Below, piece by piece: positions 49,570 through 58,855 of a stretch of DNA of 64,000 nucleotides. How positions within the stretch are numbered: position 1 is the first letter of the stretch; each line of letters begins with the position of its first letter. The DNA comes from Sphingobium indicum BiD32 (GTDB lineage: Bacteria; Pseudomonadota; Alphaproteobacteria; Sphingomonadales; Sphingomonadaceae), in assembly GCF_000382885.1 (NCBI RefSeq), contig NZ_CAVK010000013.1, positions 17,864 to 81,863 on the forward strand. The letters run 5' to 3'. Under the pieces are notes generated by a model. That model did not search any database. It was not told the origin of the DNA and saw nothing but the letters and a program-made list of their open reading frames with translations. The position numbers were made by a program, and so were the translations under genes.

Positions 49570-50143
49570 TGGCCTGTCCTCCATAGGCGGCGCCCGGCAT
49601 CGGGGCCGGGGCGGCTCCCTGCGGGGCCCCCTGCCCGTTCATCGCCGCACGCATGGCGCCCATGACGTCACCGGCAGGAGCATTCGCCGGCTGCGGCATT
49701 TTGATGTGTCCATAGACTTCGCGGCGAACCTCGGCGGTGATGTCGGGGACATTGCCGGCCAGCACGGCTTCGCCCACCAGCACGATCTGGCCCGTCGCGC
49801 CGCGGCGCTCGAGGTTTTTCTGGACCTCGCCCATGAACGCCCGGGTCTCGGTAGTGACCTGCTCGGGCGGTGTGGCCGAGCGGGCTTGGGCCTGGACATA
49901 TTCGCCCACGATGCCGGAAAGCTGGACCTTGGCGATGGTAGGTGTGTCCCCAGCCCCCAGCACGGTCTTGGTGACCCAGGCGCCCCACAGCCCTGCGGCA
50001 ACCAGCGTGCCGACAAGCGCGACGGGAATAAGTCCGATGCGGGCCCGGGGCGCGGGCCGACCTGTACTCACTTCGGCCTCGAACAGCGGACCCGCGGTCG
50101 TGCTGGCTGCATGACTTGAGGGCGTTCGGGGGCTTCTAGCCAT
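49553..50143 (-). CDS. trbI: F-type TrbI-like protein
   Basis: A 196-aa inner-membrane protein: polar N-terminus, single transmembrane helix (IGLIPVALVGTLVAAGLWGAWVT), then a periplasmic part with VQLSGIVGEYVQAQARSATPPEQVTTETRAFMGEVQKNLERRGATGQIVLVGEAVLAGNVPDITAEVRREVYG, the pattern of TrbI_Ftype proteins, and a Pro/Gly/Ala-rich tail. Start 50143 follows GGGAGATCACCC. It is a pilus-length/retraction factor in F. Confidence 0.88.
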   Translation of the reverse strand: MARSPRTPSSHAASTTAGPLFEAEVSTGRPAPRARIGLIPVALVGTLVAAGLWGAWVTKTVLGAGDTPTIAKVQLSGIVGEYVQAQARSATPPEQVTTETRAFMGEVQKNLERRGATGQIVLVGEAVLAGNVPDITAEVRREVYGHIKMPQPANAPAGDVMGAMRAAMNGQGAPQGAAPAPMPGAAYGGQASAPVN

Positions 50144-50486
50144 GGGTGATCTCCCTGGAATGTGAGGTGGCCGCACCGCCCGGCTGCGTGAGCGAGTGGC
50201 GGCGAAAGAAGCCGACTGCGACGAAAAGTCCGGCGCTGGTCAGCCAGAAGAAGCGAGAGAAGTGGTCCTGACGCTCGGCGCTCGCGGCGACATAGCGCGA
50301 GGCAAAGTTCTCGATCTGGAGTACTGTCCCGCCAAAGCTGAAATTGCCGAGCGCGGCGAAGAACAGCAGCCATAGCGCGGCGACGCAGCCCAGCGTGACC
50401 GCGAGCCATCCTGCGAGGCGCAGGCCGTGGTAGCAGGCATCGGCAAGGTGCCAGGACTGGCGGGCAGAGGCGTGAGGCGTGATCAT
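50136..50486 (-). CDS. Small membrane protein between traC and trbI
   Basis: A 116-aa protein with two hydrophobic helices (GWLAVTLGCVAALWLLFFAALG and FFWLTSAGLFVAVGFF) and an exposed loop VLQIENFASRYVAASAERQDHFSR. It overlaps traC by 4 nt and trbI by 8 nt, so it is translated inside the operon. I cannot match it to a named tra gene. Confidence 0.7.
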   Translation of the reverse strand: MITPHASARQSWHLADACYHGLRLAGWLAVTLGCVAALWLLFFAALGNFSFGGTVLQIENFASRYVAASAERQDHFSRFFWLTSAGLFVAVGFFRRHSLTQPGGAATSHSREITHG

Positions 50487-53089
50487 TCGGCCGCCTCCGC
50501 CAGTTCACCGTCCATGAAATCGGGGGCTCCGGGCTCAGGCGGTACGAAGTCCGGGAAGGCGACCCGCTCGATCGCATCGGGGAGCGGCAGGCCGGCGCGG
50601 ACCTTTTCCTCGATCTCCGAAAAGACCCTCGGGCTCGAGGAATAAAGCGTTGCCGAATAGGGATCGAGCACCAGTCGTCCGACCGCGAGTGTCTCCGGGC
50701 CCTTGATCAGGACGTCGGAATATTCGGTGCCGTTGCGTTTCAGCGAACGCAGCAGGCTTTCGGTATAGTGATCCATCTCGAAGCGCTGATGCTTGGCGAG
50801 ATCGTTGATCGTCTCCTCCTTCTGCTGGAGGACGATCGACCAGTCCGAGTTCTCGAGGGCAGCAAGCGAGCCTTCCGACTTGTAGAAGTCATTGAGGGAC
50901 TGGGTGGCGGTGATAAGCGAGCCGCCATACTTGCGGCACGTGCGGGCATAGGTCTCGATCGCCTGCCCCATCTGCCCGCCGCCGAGCAGCTGCCAGGCTT
51001 CGTCGATCATGGTGAGCTTGGGCACAGAACGGTCGAGATCGCGCATGACGCGCAGCGTCAGGAACATGAGCGCGGTGAGCGCGACCGAACGTAGTTCCGG
51101 CTTCGATGAGAGATCCGAGAGCTCGAACACGGTGAGCCCGGCGGACAGATCGATCGAGCAGGCGCCTTCGAAGAACCGACCATAGGTGCCGCCGGTGAGG
51201 AACGGCGACATGGCGTCGGCGAGGTCCCCGGCATAGGGCGAAGGCAGTGCGCGGAGCGCAGCCGCGACATCGTCGATCGTCCCGGCGCGCTGCTTCTCGC
51301 GCCAGACCTTGCTCACCGCGGAATCGATGAGGCCGCGCTCGGTGTCGGACAGCCGGTCCTGCTGGCGCGCCATCTGACCGACGATCGATTTCAGCATGGC
51401 GAGGCATTCGACTTCGTAGTCTTCGCCATCCTCGTCGCTCGACAGCGCCTCGCCGTCGATCATGTCGAAGGGATTGAGCGAGAAGCCCGAAGACAGTTTG
51501 AACTCAACGAAGGCGCCGCCAAAGGCCTTGGCCATGTGCTCGAACGAACGGCCATCATCGATCACAATGACCTTGGCCCCGGCACCCGACATCGCCGCGC
51601 AGACGTCCTGCAGGAAGACCGACTTGCCCGAGCCTGACTTGCCGAAGACCGCGACGTTGTGATTGCCGGCGGCATTCTGGAACGGCGACCAGAAAAACGG
51701 TTGCCCGCGCCTGCCGATGAGCAGGACATGCGGAATGTGACCACCGGTATGCTCGCCCTGGAGCGGGGCGATCGATGCCGCGGTCGTCGTGAGCATGGTC
51801 TTGAAGCGCTTCATGCGCTTGAGGTCGGCCGAGAGACCATTGGGCAGCGACAGCGGCATCGCCGCGAGGAGGCCCATCACCTGGAGGTAGCGCTCGTCGA
51901 TGAGGTCCCACCCGCAGGCTTTGTAGACCGACTTCACCATGCGTTCGTTGATGTCGCCCTTGCCGAGCGGCGAGAGTGCGCCGACGCCGTAATAGACCTG
52001 CGCGAGTTTACGGCCCTGGCGGATCTGTCCTTGCACGTATTGCCATTCGTCGCGCTGTTCAGAGAGTTGTGGCAGGAACCGCGCCGAGCGGCTGTCGGCG
52101 AGGCTGGTGGTGCGCATGACCTTGAGCCCGGCGCGCGACGCGACCGCGTCCTCATCCTGATAGACAAGCCCGAGCACCGTCATGACATTGCAGCCGAAGC
52201 GCAGCTTGTCGTTGATGACGTCGCCGATGATCTTCTGGACGTCCCACGGTGCCCACTGCTTGGGCAGATTGCGCACCGAGAAGAAGCGCCAATCGAACTT
52301 GTCGGGCACGACCTCGCCGATGACCGGCGCGCCGTCCTCGCGCTCGCCAGTGGGGCGAAAGCGCTCGGTATGGAGCACGATCCGGTCGGGGGTGACCTGC
52401 GTTTCCAGATCACGCCGCACGCATTGGACGTTTATGGGATCGAGCTCGGAATAGTGCTCGGGCTTGTCGGCGTTATCGACCGCCGGGCAGAGAAAATCGT
52501 CGAGGAAGGCGATCAGTTCAACCGGGGTCATGTCGCGCGCCGGGATTGAAAGCGCCTGCAGCGTGCCTCGCAGGCTTTCGCGCACCGATACGAGCGTGTC
52601 GGCCCCGATCGGACCGCTGAGCCGGGCACCGATCGAGAGAATCACGCGGGTGTTGCGCAGGTAAAACGGGGCATCACGGGAGATCGACATCCAGGCCGCC
52701 CGGCGCAGCCAGCGCGCGCGGTGCATCGCGGCGCGGCCGTAGACGCCCTTGGCGACAACGCGCGGCATCACCCAGTCGGCAATGCGCTCACCGACCGAGG
52801 GGCTTTGCCAATGGATCAGCTGAATCTCGCAGCCGGGCGGCACCGCGTCAGAGAGGAACTGGGTGAGAAGTTCGCCGCTGCGTTCGTCGGCCCCCATCAT
52901 CGGTGCCAGCTCGAGAATGAACCCGATCGAGTCCGTGTTGATGAACATGCCGTGCTTCTTGTCGAAGCTGCGATAGGGCAACCAGTTAGAGAGCATCGGA
53001 GCGCCAAGTATCGGGCGTGCCGCCTCGGGATGCGCGCTTTCGCCGAACAGCATGTCGAGGAACCGATCCCAGAAGCCGCGCGAGGTCAT
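50483..53089 (-). CDS. traC: Type IV secretion ATPase TraC
   Basis: An 868-aa VirB4-family ATPase that powers pilus assembly. Walker A in VAVFGKSGSGKSVFLQD near residue 487; Walker B in LTMIDEAWQLLGG near 693; conserved IVLQQKEETIND and FEMDHYTESLLRSL downstream. N-terminal region (GFWDRFLDMLFGESAHPEA then LSNWLPYRSFDKKHGMFINTD) matches TraC. It is cytoplasmic, bound to the inner membrane channel. The start at 53089 lies 6 nt after the traV stop with GCGGCA upstream. Complete. Confidence 0.95.
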   Translation of the reverse strand: MTSRGFWDRFLDMLFGESAHPEAARPILGAPMLSNWLPYRSFDKKHGMFINTDSIGFILELAPMMGADERSGELLTQFLSDAVPPGCEIQLIHWQSPSVGERIADWVMPRVVAKGVYGRAAMHRARWLRRAAWMSISRDAPFYLRNTRVILSIGARLSGPIGADTLVSVRESLRGTLQALSIPARDMTPVELIAFLDDFLCPAVDNADKPEHYSELDPINVQCVRRDLETQVTPDRIVLHTERFRPTGEREDGAPVIGEVVPDKFDWRFFSVRNLPKQWAPWDVQKIIGDVINDKLRFGCNVMTVLGLVYQDEDAVASRAGLKVMRTTSLADSRSARFLPQLSEQRDEWQYVQGQIRQGRKLAQVYYGVGALSPLGKGDINERMVKSVYKACGWDLIDERYLQVMGLLAAMPLSLPNGLSADLKRMKRFKTMLTTTAASIAPLQGEHTGGHIPHVLLIGRRGQPFFWSPFQNAAGNHNVAVFGKSGSGKSVFLQDVCAAMSGAGAKVIVIDDGRSFEHMAKAFGGAFVEFKLSSGFSLNPFDMIDGEALSSDEDGEDYEVECLAMLKSIVGQMARQQDRLSDTERGLIDSAVSKVWREKQRAGTIDDVAAALRALPSPYAGDLADAMSPFLTGGTYGRFFEGACSIDLSAGLTVFELSDLSSKPELRSVALTALMFLTLRVMRDLDRSVPKLTMIDEAWQLLGGGQMGQAIETYARTCRKYGGSLITATQSLNDFYKSEGSLAALENSDWSIVLQQKEETINDLAKHQRFEMDHYTESLLRSLKRNGTEYSDVLIKGPETLAVGRLVLDPYSATLYSSSPRVFSEIEEKVRAGLPLPDAIERVAFPDFVPPEPGAPDFMDGELAEAAE

Positions 53090-53094
53090 TGCCG

Positions 53095-54252
53095 CTACTC
53101 CTCGACCTTGGCAGGGAAGGCCGCCGGTGCATTGGCCGGCGTTGCTTCAACCGGGGCGACCGATGGCGCTGCAGCAAGCGGGGTAATCGCTCCACCATTG
53201 GCAGGAGCTGTGGGCTTTACTGCCGATGGAGTCGGCGCTTTTGCAGTGTGGGCGAGACGCGCCTGGACTTCGGCGCGGATGGCATCGACCGCATTGCCGG
53301 ACTTGATCGCAGCGGCCTTGGCGCGCGCTGCCGCGACGGCTTCGGGCGTCGGCAAGGTTGCCGGTGCGGCGTCGGCCGGAGCGGCGATGGGCGCGTCGCG
53401 GCCAGCGATGAGGGAAGCAGGAACTCCGGGCGCGGGTGCTAACGCCGAGCTGGCGAGGCTGACCGCCCGGCCCTCGACTTGCTCCCCCAGGTTGGGCTCG
53501 CCCGACGATAGCTGCATCCAGGCGCCATCGTCGACCACCGCATGAACGATACGCGGCTCATGGAGATTGCCGCCGCCATCGACGAAGGACGGGAACACGA
53601 CCTTCAACACCCGGCGCTCGCGATGGATCATGCCATTATCGGAAGCAGCGAGCCTGCCCGAACCGGAGGGGGTGTAGGCAGCGGTGACAGGCCTGGCTGC
53701 CGCCGGTTGACGAACATACGGCCCCGCTGGCGAATGTCCGGGCGTCATGGGCCGGGCATTCTGGATCACCGACAGCGCTTGATCGTCGATCAAAGTCGAA
53801 GGCGCGCAGGTCCCGCCCGGCGCGCTGCAAGCGAAGCTTCCCTTGATGTTGCCGCCGAACAGCGAAGTGCAGGCTGCAAGCTGGGTCGCGGCGAGCCCAA
53901 CCGCGGCAATGTTCGCCGCCCTGGCCAGACTGCTTGGGGCGCGATGCTCGGCGAGTCTGCCAAGGCGCACGGCAAGGCGCCAGAATGCGAGGCCGGATCC
54001 GAGCGAGATCGTCTCGCCGGCAAGGCTGGCATGGCCCGCCGAGCGGGCCCAGGCGTGTCGGCGCAGCTTTGTCAGTTCGAAGGGCGTGAGGTCCCGGCCG
54101 ATTGGCTCTCCGAAGGCGAGCACGAGATCCTGCCACAGCCGGATTGCCTCGCCGCGTTTCAACTCAACGCGTGGCAACGAGATTGCCCCGCGCGAGCGCC
54201 GCGCGACTGCGCGCAGGAAGCGCGCATGCTGTTTAGGGTCAAGCGTGGTCAC
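53095..54252 (-). CDS. traV: TraV-type lipoprotein with N-terminal extension
   Basis: A 385-aa protein, start GTG 54252 overlapping dsbC by GTGA. Residues 125-128 form a lipobox-like LAAC (AANIAAVGLAATQLAAC), after which TSLFGGNIKGSFACSAPGGTCAP resembles mature TraV with its two cysteines; C-terminal part is Pro/Ala-rich. The first 115 residues (DPKQHARFLRAVARRSRGAISLPRVELKRG...) are basic and unusual for TraV, which normally starts at the signal peptide. Either a separate small gene is fused in frame, or translation also starts internally. TraV anchors TraK and TraB at the outer membrane. Confidence 0.8.
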   Translation of the reverse strand: MTTLDPKQHARFLRAVARRSRGAISLPRVELKRGEAIRLWQDLVLAFGEPIGRDLTPFELTKLRRHAWARSAGHASLAGETISLGSGLAFWRLAVRLGRLAEHRAPSSLARAANIAAVGLAATQLAACTSLFGGNIKGSFACSAPGGTCAPSTLIDDQALSVIQNARPMTPGHSPAGPYVRQPAAARPVTAAYTPSGSGRLAASDNGMIHRERRVLKVVFPSFVDGGGNLHEPRIVHAVVDDGAWMQLSSGEPNLGEQVEGRAVSLASSALAPAPGVPASLIAGRDAPIAAPADAAPATLPTPEAVAAARAKAAAIKSGNAVDAIRAEVQARLAHTAKAPTPSAVKPTAPANGGAITPLAAAPSVAPVEATPANAPAAFPAKVEE

Positions 54253-55148
54253 GACTTGGCGCCCTTCAGCCATTGCTCGAGCACCTCGCGCGGACGGAAT
54301 CCTTCGATTACCGCGCCGTCTGATCGGACGATCACCGGGGTTCCGGCAAGGCCCTGCTCGCGAGCGAAGCGCTCGTTGGCATCGAGCGGCGAGGTGTCGC
54401 AGGCGCGCGTGTCGGTGATCGGCGTGCCGGCATAAGCGGCTTTGACGGCTTTGCGCCTATCGCGCGCGCAAAACACCTGATTGGCAAGATCGCGGCTGCC
54501 GAGCACCGAGATCGGCCGCTCGATCACGCGCACATTCATGCTTTCAAGCACGCCCGACAGCGCCCGGCAGTAGCCGCAGCGGAAATCGCTGAACACAGTG
54601 ACAGACGGACCCGAGCTTGCTCCCCAGACAATGCCGCCCGCCTCGGGCAGTGCGGCGAGCGACATCATCCGGGGGGCACCGCTCGCCGTCGGCGTGTTGG
54701 CGCCGCGGCGGGGGGTCTCGACTTCCTGCGCTTCCTGCTTGCTGCCCGCCGCACCGCCAACGAGGAGATCGGGATTGACCTCGAGCAGCCGGACTGCGGT
54801 CAGGTCCTGGCGCGTCTGCATGTCGTAGACACGCCCGATGAGCAGGTAACGCGCGGTCCTGTCGACATAGAATAGCTGAGATCCGGCTGTCACTTCGCAG
54901 ACCCCGTCGACCAGCTGGCAATTGACCCGGCTCACCTGGGTGCGCGGCAGGCGCTGCTTGAGGAGCGCCGTGACGGCCTGGTCGGCCTCGGACGGCGAGT
55001 GAATTGCACTTGGCGCGGCGTTCCCAGCGCCCTCAGCATTGGCATTTGCCCAGACCAGCGATCCGCCGCTGCCGAGCACGATTGCGGCCAGCGGCATCAA
55101 GGTTTGGCGAAGGCGGGGTCTGCCCAAGTTCAGTGGTTTCAGCTTCAT
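54249..55148 (-). CDS. dsbC: Disulfide isomerase DsbC (conjugative)
   Basis: A 299-aa thiol-disulfide protein. ATG 55148 (MKLKPLNLGRPRLRQTLMPLAAIVLG) follows GAGGAGGGTGCA. It has a signal peptide, a DsbC-like N-terminal dimer domain (ADQAVTALLKQRLPRTQVSRVNCQLVDGVCEV with LFYVDRTARYLLIGRVYDM) and a thioredoxin domain with C191-G-Y-C194 (FSDFRCGYCRALS), then GTPVIVRSDGAVIEGF with the cis-Pro. It folds Cys-rich tra proteins in the periplasm. Part of the operon, overlapping traV. Confidence 0.93.
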   Translation of the reverse strand: MKLKPLNLGRPRLRQTLMPLAAIVLGSGGSLVWANANAEGAGNAAPSAIHSPSEADQAVTALLKQRLPRTQVSRVNCQLVDGVCEVTAGSQLFYVDRTARYLLIGRVYDMQTRQDLTAVRLLEVNPDLLVGGAAGSKQEAQEVETPRRGANTPTASGAPRMMSLAALPEAGGIVWGASSGPSVTVFSDFRCGYCRALSGVLESMNVRVIERPISVLGSRDLANQVFCARDRRKAVKAAYAGTPITDTRACDTSPLDANERFAREQGLAGTPVIVRSDGAVIEGFRPREVLEQWLKGAKS

Positions 55149-55158
55149 TGCACCCTCC

Positions 55159-56580
55159 TCATCCATTGATGAACACGCCCTCGAGAAACACGATTTCGAC
55201 ATCGATCCCGGTCGGCATTTCGATCACGGGCTGGTACTGCTCGGCCCGCTCGATCAGATATTTGCTGACCATGTCGCCCGAGGTGGCGATGCCTTCGCCG
55301 AGGCCGCCTTCGAGAATGTCGCCGGTGCCAAGCTTCTGGCGCTGGCCGTTCACGTTGACGTTGGTGCCGGTGAGCGTCGAATTGGTGTTGGCGGAAAATC
55401 CGCGCCCAAATCCGCCCGCGAGCCCGGCGAGGAAGGCCTGGCCGATCAGCGAGCCCTCCCGGCTCACCACCCTGCCCCTGACCCCGGTTTTGCCGCCGAA
55501 GGCGATGAAGCCCTTCACGTCAGAAACCGCGTAGCGCCCATTCGGCTGCGGGCAGGTCATCCGCTGCAGCTTGACGTAGACCTTCTCACTCGAGAGGTCG
55601 CCGCGCGCCGCGCCGTTGACCAGGCAGCCCGCTATATTGGTCGTGAGCAGCCGCCCGTTGTCGTAGACCGAGCGCGCGGGGCCAGTAATGCGCAGCACGA
55701 CCGGCAAAGGATCGGTCTGGCTCTGGACGCCGGCAGCGGCATCGACCCCGACGATGACCTTGGCGACCGCGATCGAATTGGGCGGCAAGTAATTGGCGCT
55801 GTCGGTGAATACGGTGTTCCCCTTGGGCACTGGACTTCCCGTCCCGCTGGTGCCTTCGCCAAACGAGACCAGGCTCACCTCGCTGCCGCGGCCTCCTGTC
55901 ATGCCAGCTGCCGTCATGGCCGCCTGACCGGCAGGGGTGCCCGGCGCGCTCTGGTAGCTCGGCGGACTGGTCCGCCCATAAAGCGCATTGGGCCCGGCCG
56001 AAGTCGCGCCTGGTCCGACAATAGGCTGGCCCATGATCGGCGACTGGCGCGCGGCGGCGAGCGCGGCCTTCAACTGCTCGTTTTCGTTCTGGTAGGCCGA
56101 CAGCACCCGTTCAGTATCGGGCGAAATGCCTGCTACCCCGCCGCTGCCCCCGCCTCCGCTTTGGGCCTGGCTCTGGGCCAGCTGTGCTTCCAACTGGTCG
56201 GCACGCTGCGCCCGGGCGGCGAGCGCGCGCATGTTGTTGTCCATCGACATCATTTGGGCCTCGGACTGGGCGCGCCATTCCTTCTCGGCCATGTTCTTGT
56301 TGACCATCTCGTCGACCGAGACGTCGGCGACCTGGCGCTTGACGTTGCCGTCTCCGCTCTTGTCTTCGCCTGCGAAGATCCACGACGAACCGATGATCAG
56401 GGCGGCGAGCCCGCCGGCACCAAGCAGCAGCATCTGCTTCTTCTTGACCGCCTCGTTGGCGACAATTGCATCACCAAGCGGCGACGCATCGCTGCTGTCC
56501 GGATCGGTTCCGTGACCATCTGCCGAAGGACCATCGAGCGCCTTGGGACCTTTGCGGAACGGGTTCTTCCAGTCCATCAC
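55159..56580 (-). CDS. traB: Conjugal transfer protein TraB (VirB10-like)
   Basis: A 473-aa TraB. After a basic, Asp-rich N-terminus there is one transmembrane helix (KKKQMLLLGAGGLAALIIGSSWIF, about 46-70), a helical/coiled-coil stretch (NMRALAARAQRADQLEAQLAQSQ), a Gly/Pro-rich linker, and the VirB10-type outer-membrane-contact domain (ANYLPPNSIAVAKVIVGVDAAAGVQSQTDPLPVVLRITG through LIGQAFLAGLAGGFGRGF). It bridges both membranes. Overlaps traK by ATGA. Confidence 0.95.
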   Translation of the reverse strand: MMDWKNPFRKGPKALDGPSADGHGTDPDSSDASPLGDAIVANEAVKKKQMLLLGAGGLAALIIGSSWIFAGEDKSGDGNVKRQVADVSVDEMVNKNMAEKEWRAQSEAQMMSMDNNMRALAARAQRADQLEAQLAQSQAQSGGGGSGGVAGISPDTERVLSAYQNENEQLKAALAAARQSPIMGQPIVGPGATSAGPNALYGRTSPPSYQSAPGTPAGQAAMTAAGMTGGRGSEVSLVSFGEGTSGTGSPVPKGNTVFTDSANYLPPNSIAVAKVIVGVDAAAGVQSQTDPLPVVLRITGPARSVYDNGRLLTTNIAGCLVNGAARGDLSSEKVYVKLQRMTCPQPNGRYAVSDVKGFIAFGGKTGVRGRVVSREGSLIGQAFLAGLAGGFGRGFSANTNSTLTGTNVNVNGQRQKLGTGDILEGGLGEGIATSGDMVSKYLIERAEQYQPVIEMPTGIDVEIVFLEGVFING

Positions 56581-57374
56581 TGGCCTCCATTCGATTGGAT
56601 GAGGTAGACGGCAGCCGACTGGCCAGGGGCGAGTTCGCTGACCGGGGTCATGAAGGCGACGCTGCCGCGGCCTGCGAGCAGGTTCTCATCGAGCGGCATG
56701 GGACCTTTGCCCATGTTGCGAACTTTGAGAATCAGGCCCTTGAGGTCCGCACCGCGGTATTCGCCGACTTGCTGGACCTCGAGTTTGCCGACTGCGACCG
56801 GCTCGAGCACGCTTTGCCGGATCTCAAACCCTTCGATGGTCTCGCTGCGATACATGGCCTGTGCGAGGCGTACTGCGGTGTCCTCGGGCGAGGAGCGCAC
56901 TTCCCAGTCTCGCGCGGCTTCGGCTTTGACTGCAGTGTTGGTGACGAACACCTGCTCCGCATCGTTACCCCGAACCTGGCAGAGGAACTTGTAGACGAAG
57001 CCCTTGCGGGTCGTGCCGAAGAACGAGAGGTTGGGCTTGGTGAAGCCATCGGGCACCGAGATGTATATGTCGCCGCGCAACGGCTCATTGACGATCTTGA
57101 AGTCCTCGGCCGGATTGCCGGTGGTGATTTTGGAAACTGAGGCGAACTGGTCGCCGGCGAGGCTGATGCGGGTCAGGTCCTTGGCCGAAGCGGTGCAGGC
57201 AACCGTGCCGTTGTCGGCCGCCGGGATGCTCTGATCCGCCATCGCGGGGCTTGCCGTCAGGCAGAGCGCGCCAAAGCAGATGAGCGCTGCGCCTACCGGC
57301 CGCCCCGCAATCGCCAAGGGGCGTCCTGCCAGCACTGTCCCGGCGCCGATCGCGCCCCAAGCCAGAACGGCCAT
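56577..57374 (-). CDS. traK: Conjugal transfer protein TraK
   Basis: A 265-aa TraK (VirB9/secretin-like). ATG 57374 overlaps the traE stop by ATGA; the frame is open to 57494. The signal peptide ends near residue 46 (ALCLTASPAMA), and the mature part DLTRISLAGDQFASVSKITTGNPAEDFKIVNEPLRGDIYISVPDG plus ...YRGADLKGLILKVRNMGKGPMPLDE... and GSVAFMTPVSELAPGQSAAVYLIQSNGG match TraK. It forms the outer-membrane complex with TraV and TraB. Confidence 0.93.
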   Translation of the reverse strand: MAVLAWGAIGAGTVLAGRPLAIAGRPVGAALICFGALCLTASPAMADQSIPAADNGTVACTASAKDLTRISLAGDQFASVSKITTGNPAEDFKIVNEPLRGDIYISVPDGFTKPNLSFFGTTRKGFVYKFLCQVRGNDAEQVFVTNTAVKAEAARDWEVRSSPEDTAVRLAQAMYRSETIEGFEIRQSVLEPVAVGKLEVQQVGEYRGADLKGLILKVRNMGKGPMPLDENLLAGRGSVAFMTPVSELAPGQSAAVYLIQSNGGQ

Positions 57375-57985
57375 CACTCGTCTCCCCCATCGGTGCTGTT
57401 GTTGGCGCTGGCGCGTCCGATGACTTTGCCCGCTGCATCCTTGGTGATGCGCCCAAACCCGGCGAGCTTCAGGCTGACGCCCGAATAGCTCCACACGTAC
57501 CGGAAGGTCCGGGCTTCGGAGGTGACCTCCTTCGAGCCGACAACCGTATGCAGCACGCCATTCACCTCGCTGGTCAGCGCATCGGGATCGACGGAGAGGT
57601 TTTCGATCGTGAAGAACTGCGAGACATTCGAGCCGTTCTGCTCGTTGAAGATCTTCATCAGCTCGGCCTTCATCCGGCCGTGGGTTCTGGGATCGGTGAT
57701 TTCGAGGATCGAATCCATCCAGTATTGCAGGTTCGAAGGCGAACGGTTGAGCGTCAGCAGCGCAGCATCGCGCGTGACCAGTTCGAGATAGTCCTTGTCG
57801 ACGTGGCTCGATGACAGCGTCAGCGGCTTGGCGAGCACCGGCTGCAGCACGACCTCGCGGTCGCGGCGCGCGGCGGTCAGCGTCAACACGATGCTCAGTG
57901 CAAACAGCCCGGTCGCTGTGATGGCCAGCAGGTTGCGCTGCTTGAGGAGCCGCTGCGCCTGGCCGTGAGAAATCGAGAGGTCCAT
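57374..57985 (-). CDS. traE: Conjugal transfer protein TraE
   Basis: A 203-aa protein (VirB5/VirB8-like in F nomenclature). One N-terminal transmembrane helix (NLLAITATGLFALSIVLTLTA), then a periplasmic domain: VLAKPLTLSSSHVDKDYLELVTRDAALLTLNRSPSNLQYWMDSILEITDPRTHGRMKAELMKIFNEQNGSNVSQFFTIENLSVDP, followed by ARTFRYVWSYSGVSLKL. These match TraE. Start ATG 57985 follows AGGACGACACAGTC. Coupled to traK. Confidence 0.93.
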   Translation of the reverse strand: MDLSISHGQAQRLLKQRNLLAITATGLFALSIVLTLTAARRDREVVLQPVLAKPLTLSSSHVDKDYLELVTRDAALLTLNRSPSNLQYWMDSILEITDPRTHGRMKAELMKIFNEQNGSNVSQFFTIENLSVDPDALTSEVNGVLHTVVGSKEVTSEARTFRYVWSYSGVSLKLAGFGRITKDAAGKVIGRASANNSTDGGDE

Positions 57986-57998
57986 GACTGTGTCGTCC

Positions 57999-58283
57999 TC
58001 AACCCGCCATCAGGCGTAGATGGGAGGGCGGCGTCGCTCTCAGCCCCATGAAGGCACCGGGCAGGTACCAGTAGGCTGAATGGATGATCCACGAGACGGC
58101 TCGTCCCGCCTTCAACTTGCGCAATCCCCACCAGGCCAGCACGCTTGAAATCAGACCGATGAAAATATGTTGAGACAGGATGCCCCACGCGAACGGGATG
58201 ATCATTGCGAGGAACTCATCGAGTGTCCAAAACCCGATCAGCTCCGGATCATCGAGATGCGCGGGAACTGTGTAGTGATTCAT
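57999..58283 (-). CDS. traL: Conjugal transfer protein TraL
   Basis: A 94-aa protein, MNHYTVPAHLDDPELIGFWTLDEFLAMIIPFAWGILSQHIFIGLISSVLAWWGLRKLKAG. It has two hydrophobic segments and the TraL signature near DDPELIGFW...DE. An alternative GTG start is 3 codons upstream. It anchors the pilus base in the membrane. 13 nt separate it from traE. Confidence 0.92.
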   Translation of the reverse strand: MNHYTVPAHLDDPELIGFWTLDEFLAMIIPFAWGILSQHIFIGLISSVLAWWGLRKLKAGRAVSWIIHSAYWYLPGAFMGLRATPPSHLRLMAG

Positions 58284-58354
58284 GAGCGGCACCGCCCTCG
58301 GTGATGTCCGACCGGATGCACGGATGCTTTGTCCGGACGGAACGGGGTTGAAGG

Positions 58355-58669
58355 TCAGATCGTCGCGGTGACCGCAGCGGTGACGATGGGCACGCCCGTG
58401 CCGGCACCGACGCCGACCCCAACGGGAATGGCGACCTGGCCAAGGCTGAAGCGACCCGAGGCAAGTCCGACGATGCCGCCGGCCAGGCTGAGCACGGTGA
58501 TGATCTTGCCGCCCGAACCTTCGAGGAAGCCGGTGAACGAGGTCAGCGCGGTGTTGAAGGTCGTGTCCGCACCGGCCATTGCGACTTCGCTGCCGAGCAG
58601 GCTGGCGACCGCAGCGACTGCGACCCCCTGGATGAGCGCGGCGCCCTTCCCTTTCATCGTGAGTTTCAT
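58355..58669 (-). CDS. traA: Conjugative pilin TraA
   Basis: A 104-aa prepilin. ATG 58669 (MKLTMKGKGAALIQGVAVAAVASLLGSEVAMA) has AAGGA 10 nt upstream; two earlier in-frame codons lie too close to that site. Predicted cleavage after AMA gives about 72 residues (F pilin is 70), with two hydrophobic helices (FTGFLEGSGGKIITVLSLAGGIVGLAS and QVAIPVGVGVGAGTGVPIVTAAVTATI). It is the first gene of the leftward tra operon and forms the conjugative pilus. Confidence 0.9.
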   Translation of the reverse strand: MKLTMKGKGAALIQGVAVAAVASLLGSEVAMAGADTTFNTALTSFTGFLEGSGGKIITVLSLAGGIVGLASGRFSLGQVAIPVGVGVGAGTGVPIVTAAVTATI

Positions 58670-58813
58670 ATTCGTCATGTCCTTATCCAAACACCGTGAT
58701 TGTCACGGCATTCAGAATGAACAGATCAGCGCTTCCGGTAGCAATTAAGAGGCAGTTTAGGCACGCAAACGAATCGCAAGATTTCCAAATTGCGGACTTC
58801 GGCTCGTCTACTA

Positions 58814-58830
58814 TTTCCCCATGAGGGAAA
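58814..58830. promoter_or_regulatory. Palindrome TTTCCC-N5-GGGAAA, operator 1
   Basis: TTTCCC (58814-58819), CATGA (58820-58824), GGGAAA (58825-58830), extended by one A/T pair. The dyad centre is 58822. Confidence 0.65.
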
Positions 58831-58855
58831 TGCGTTTGCTGTTAATGGAACCCTG

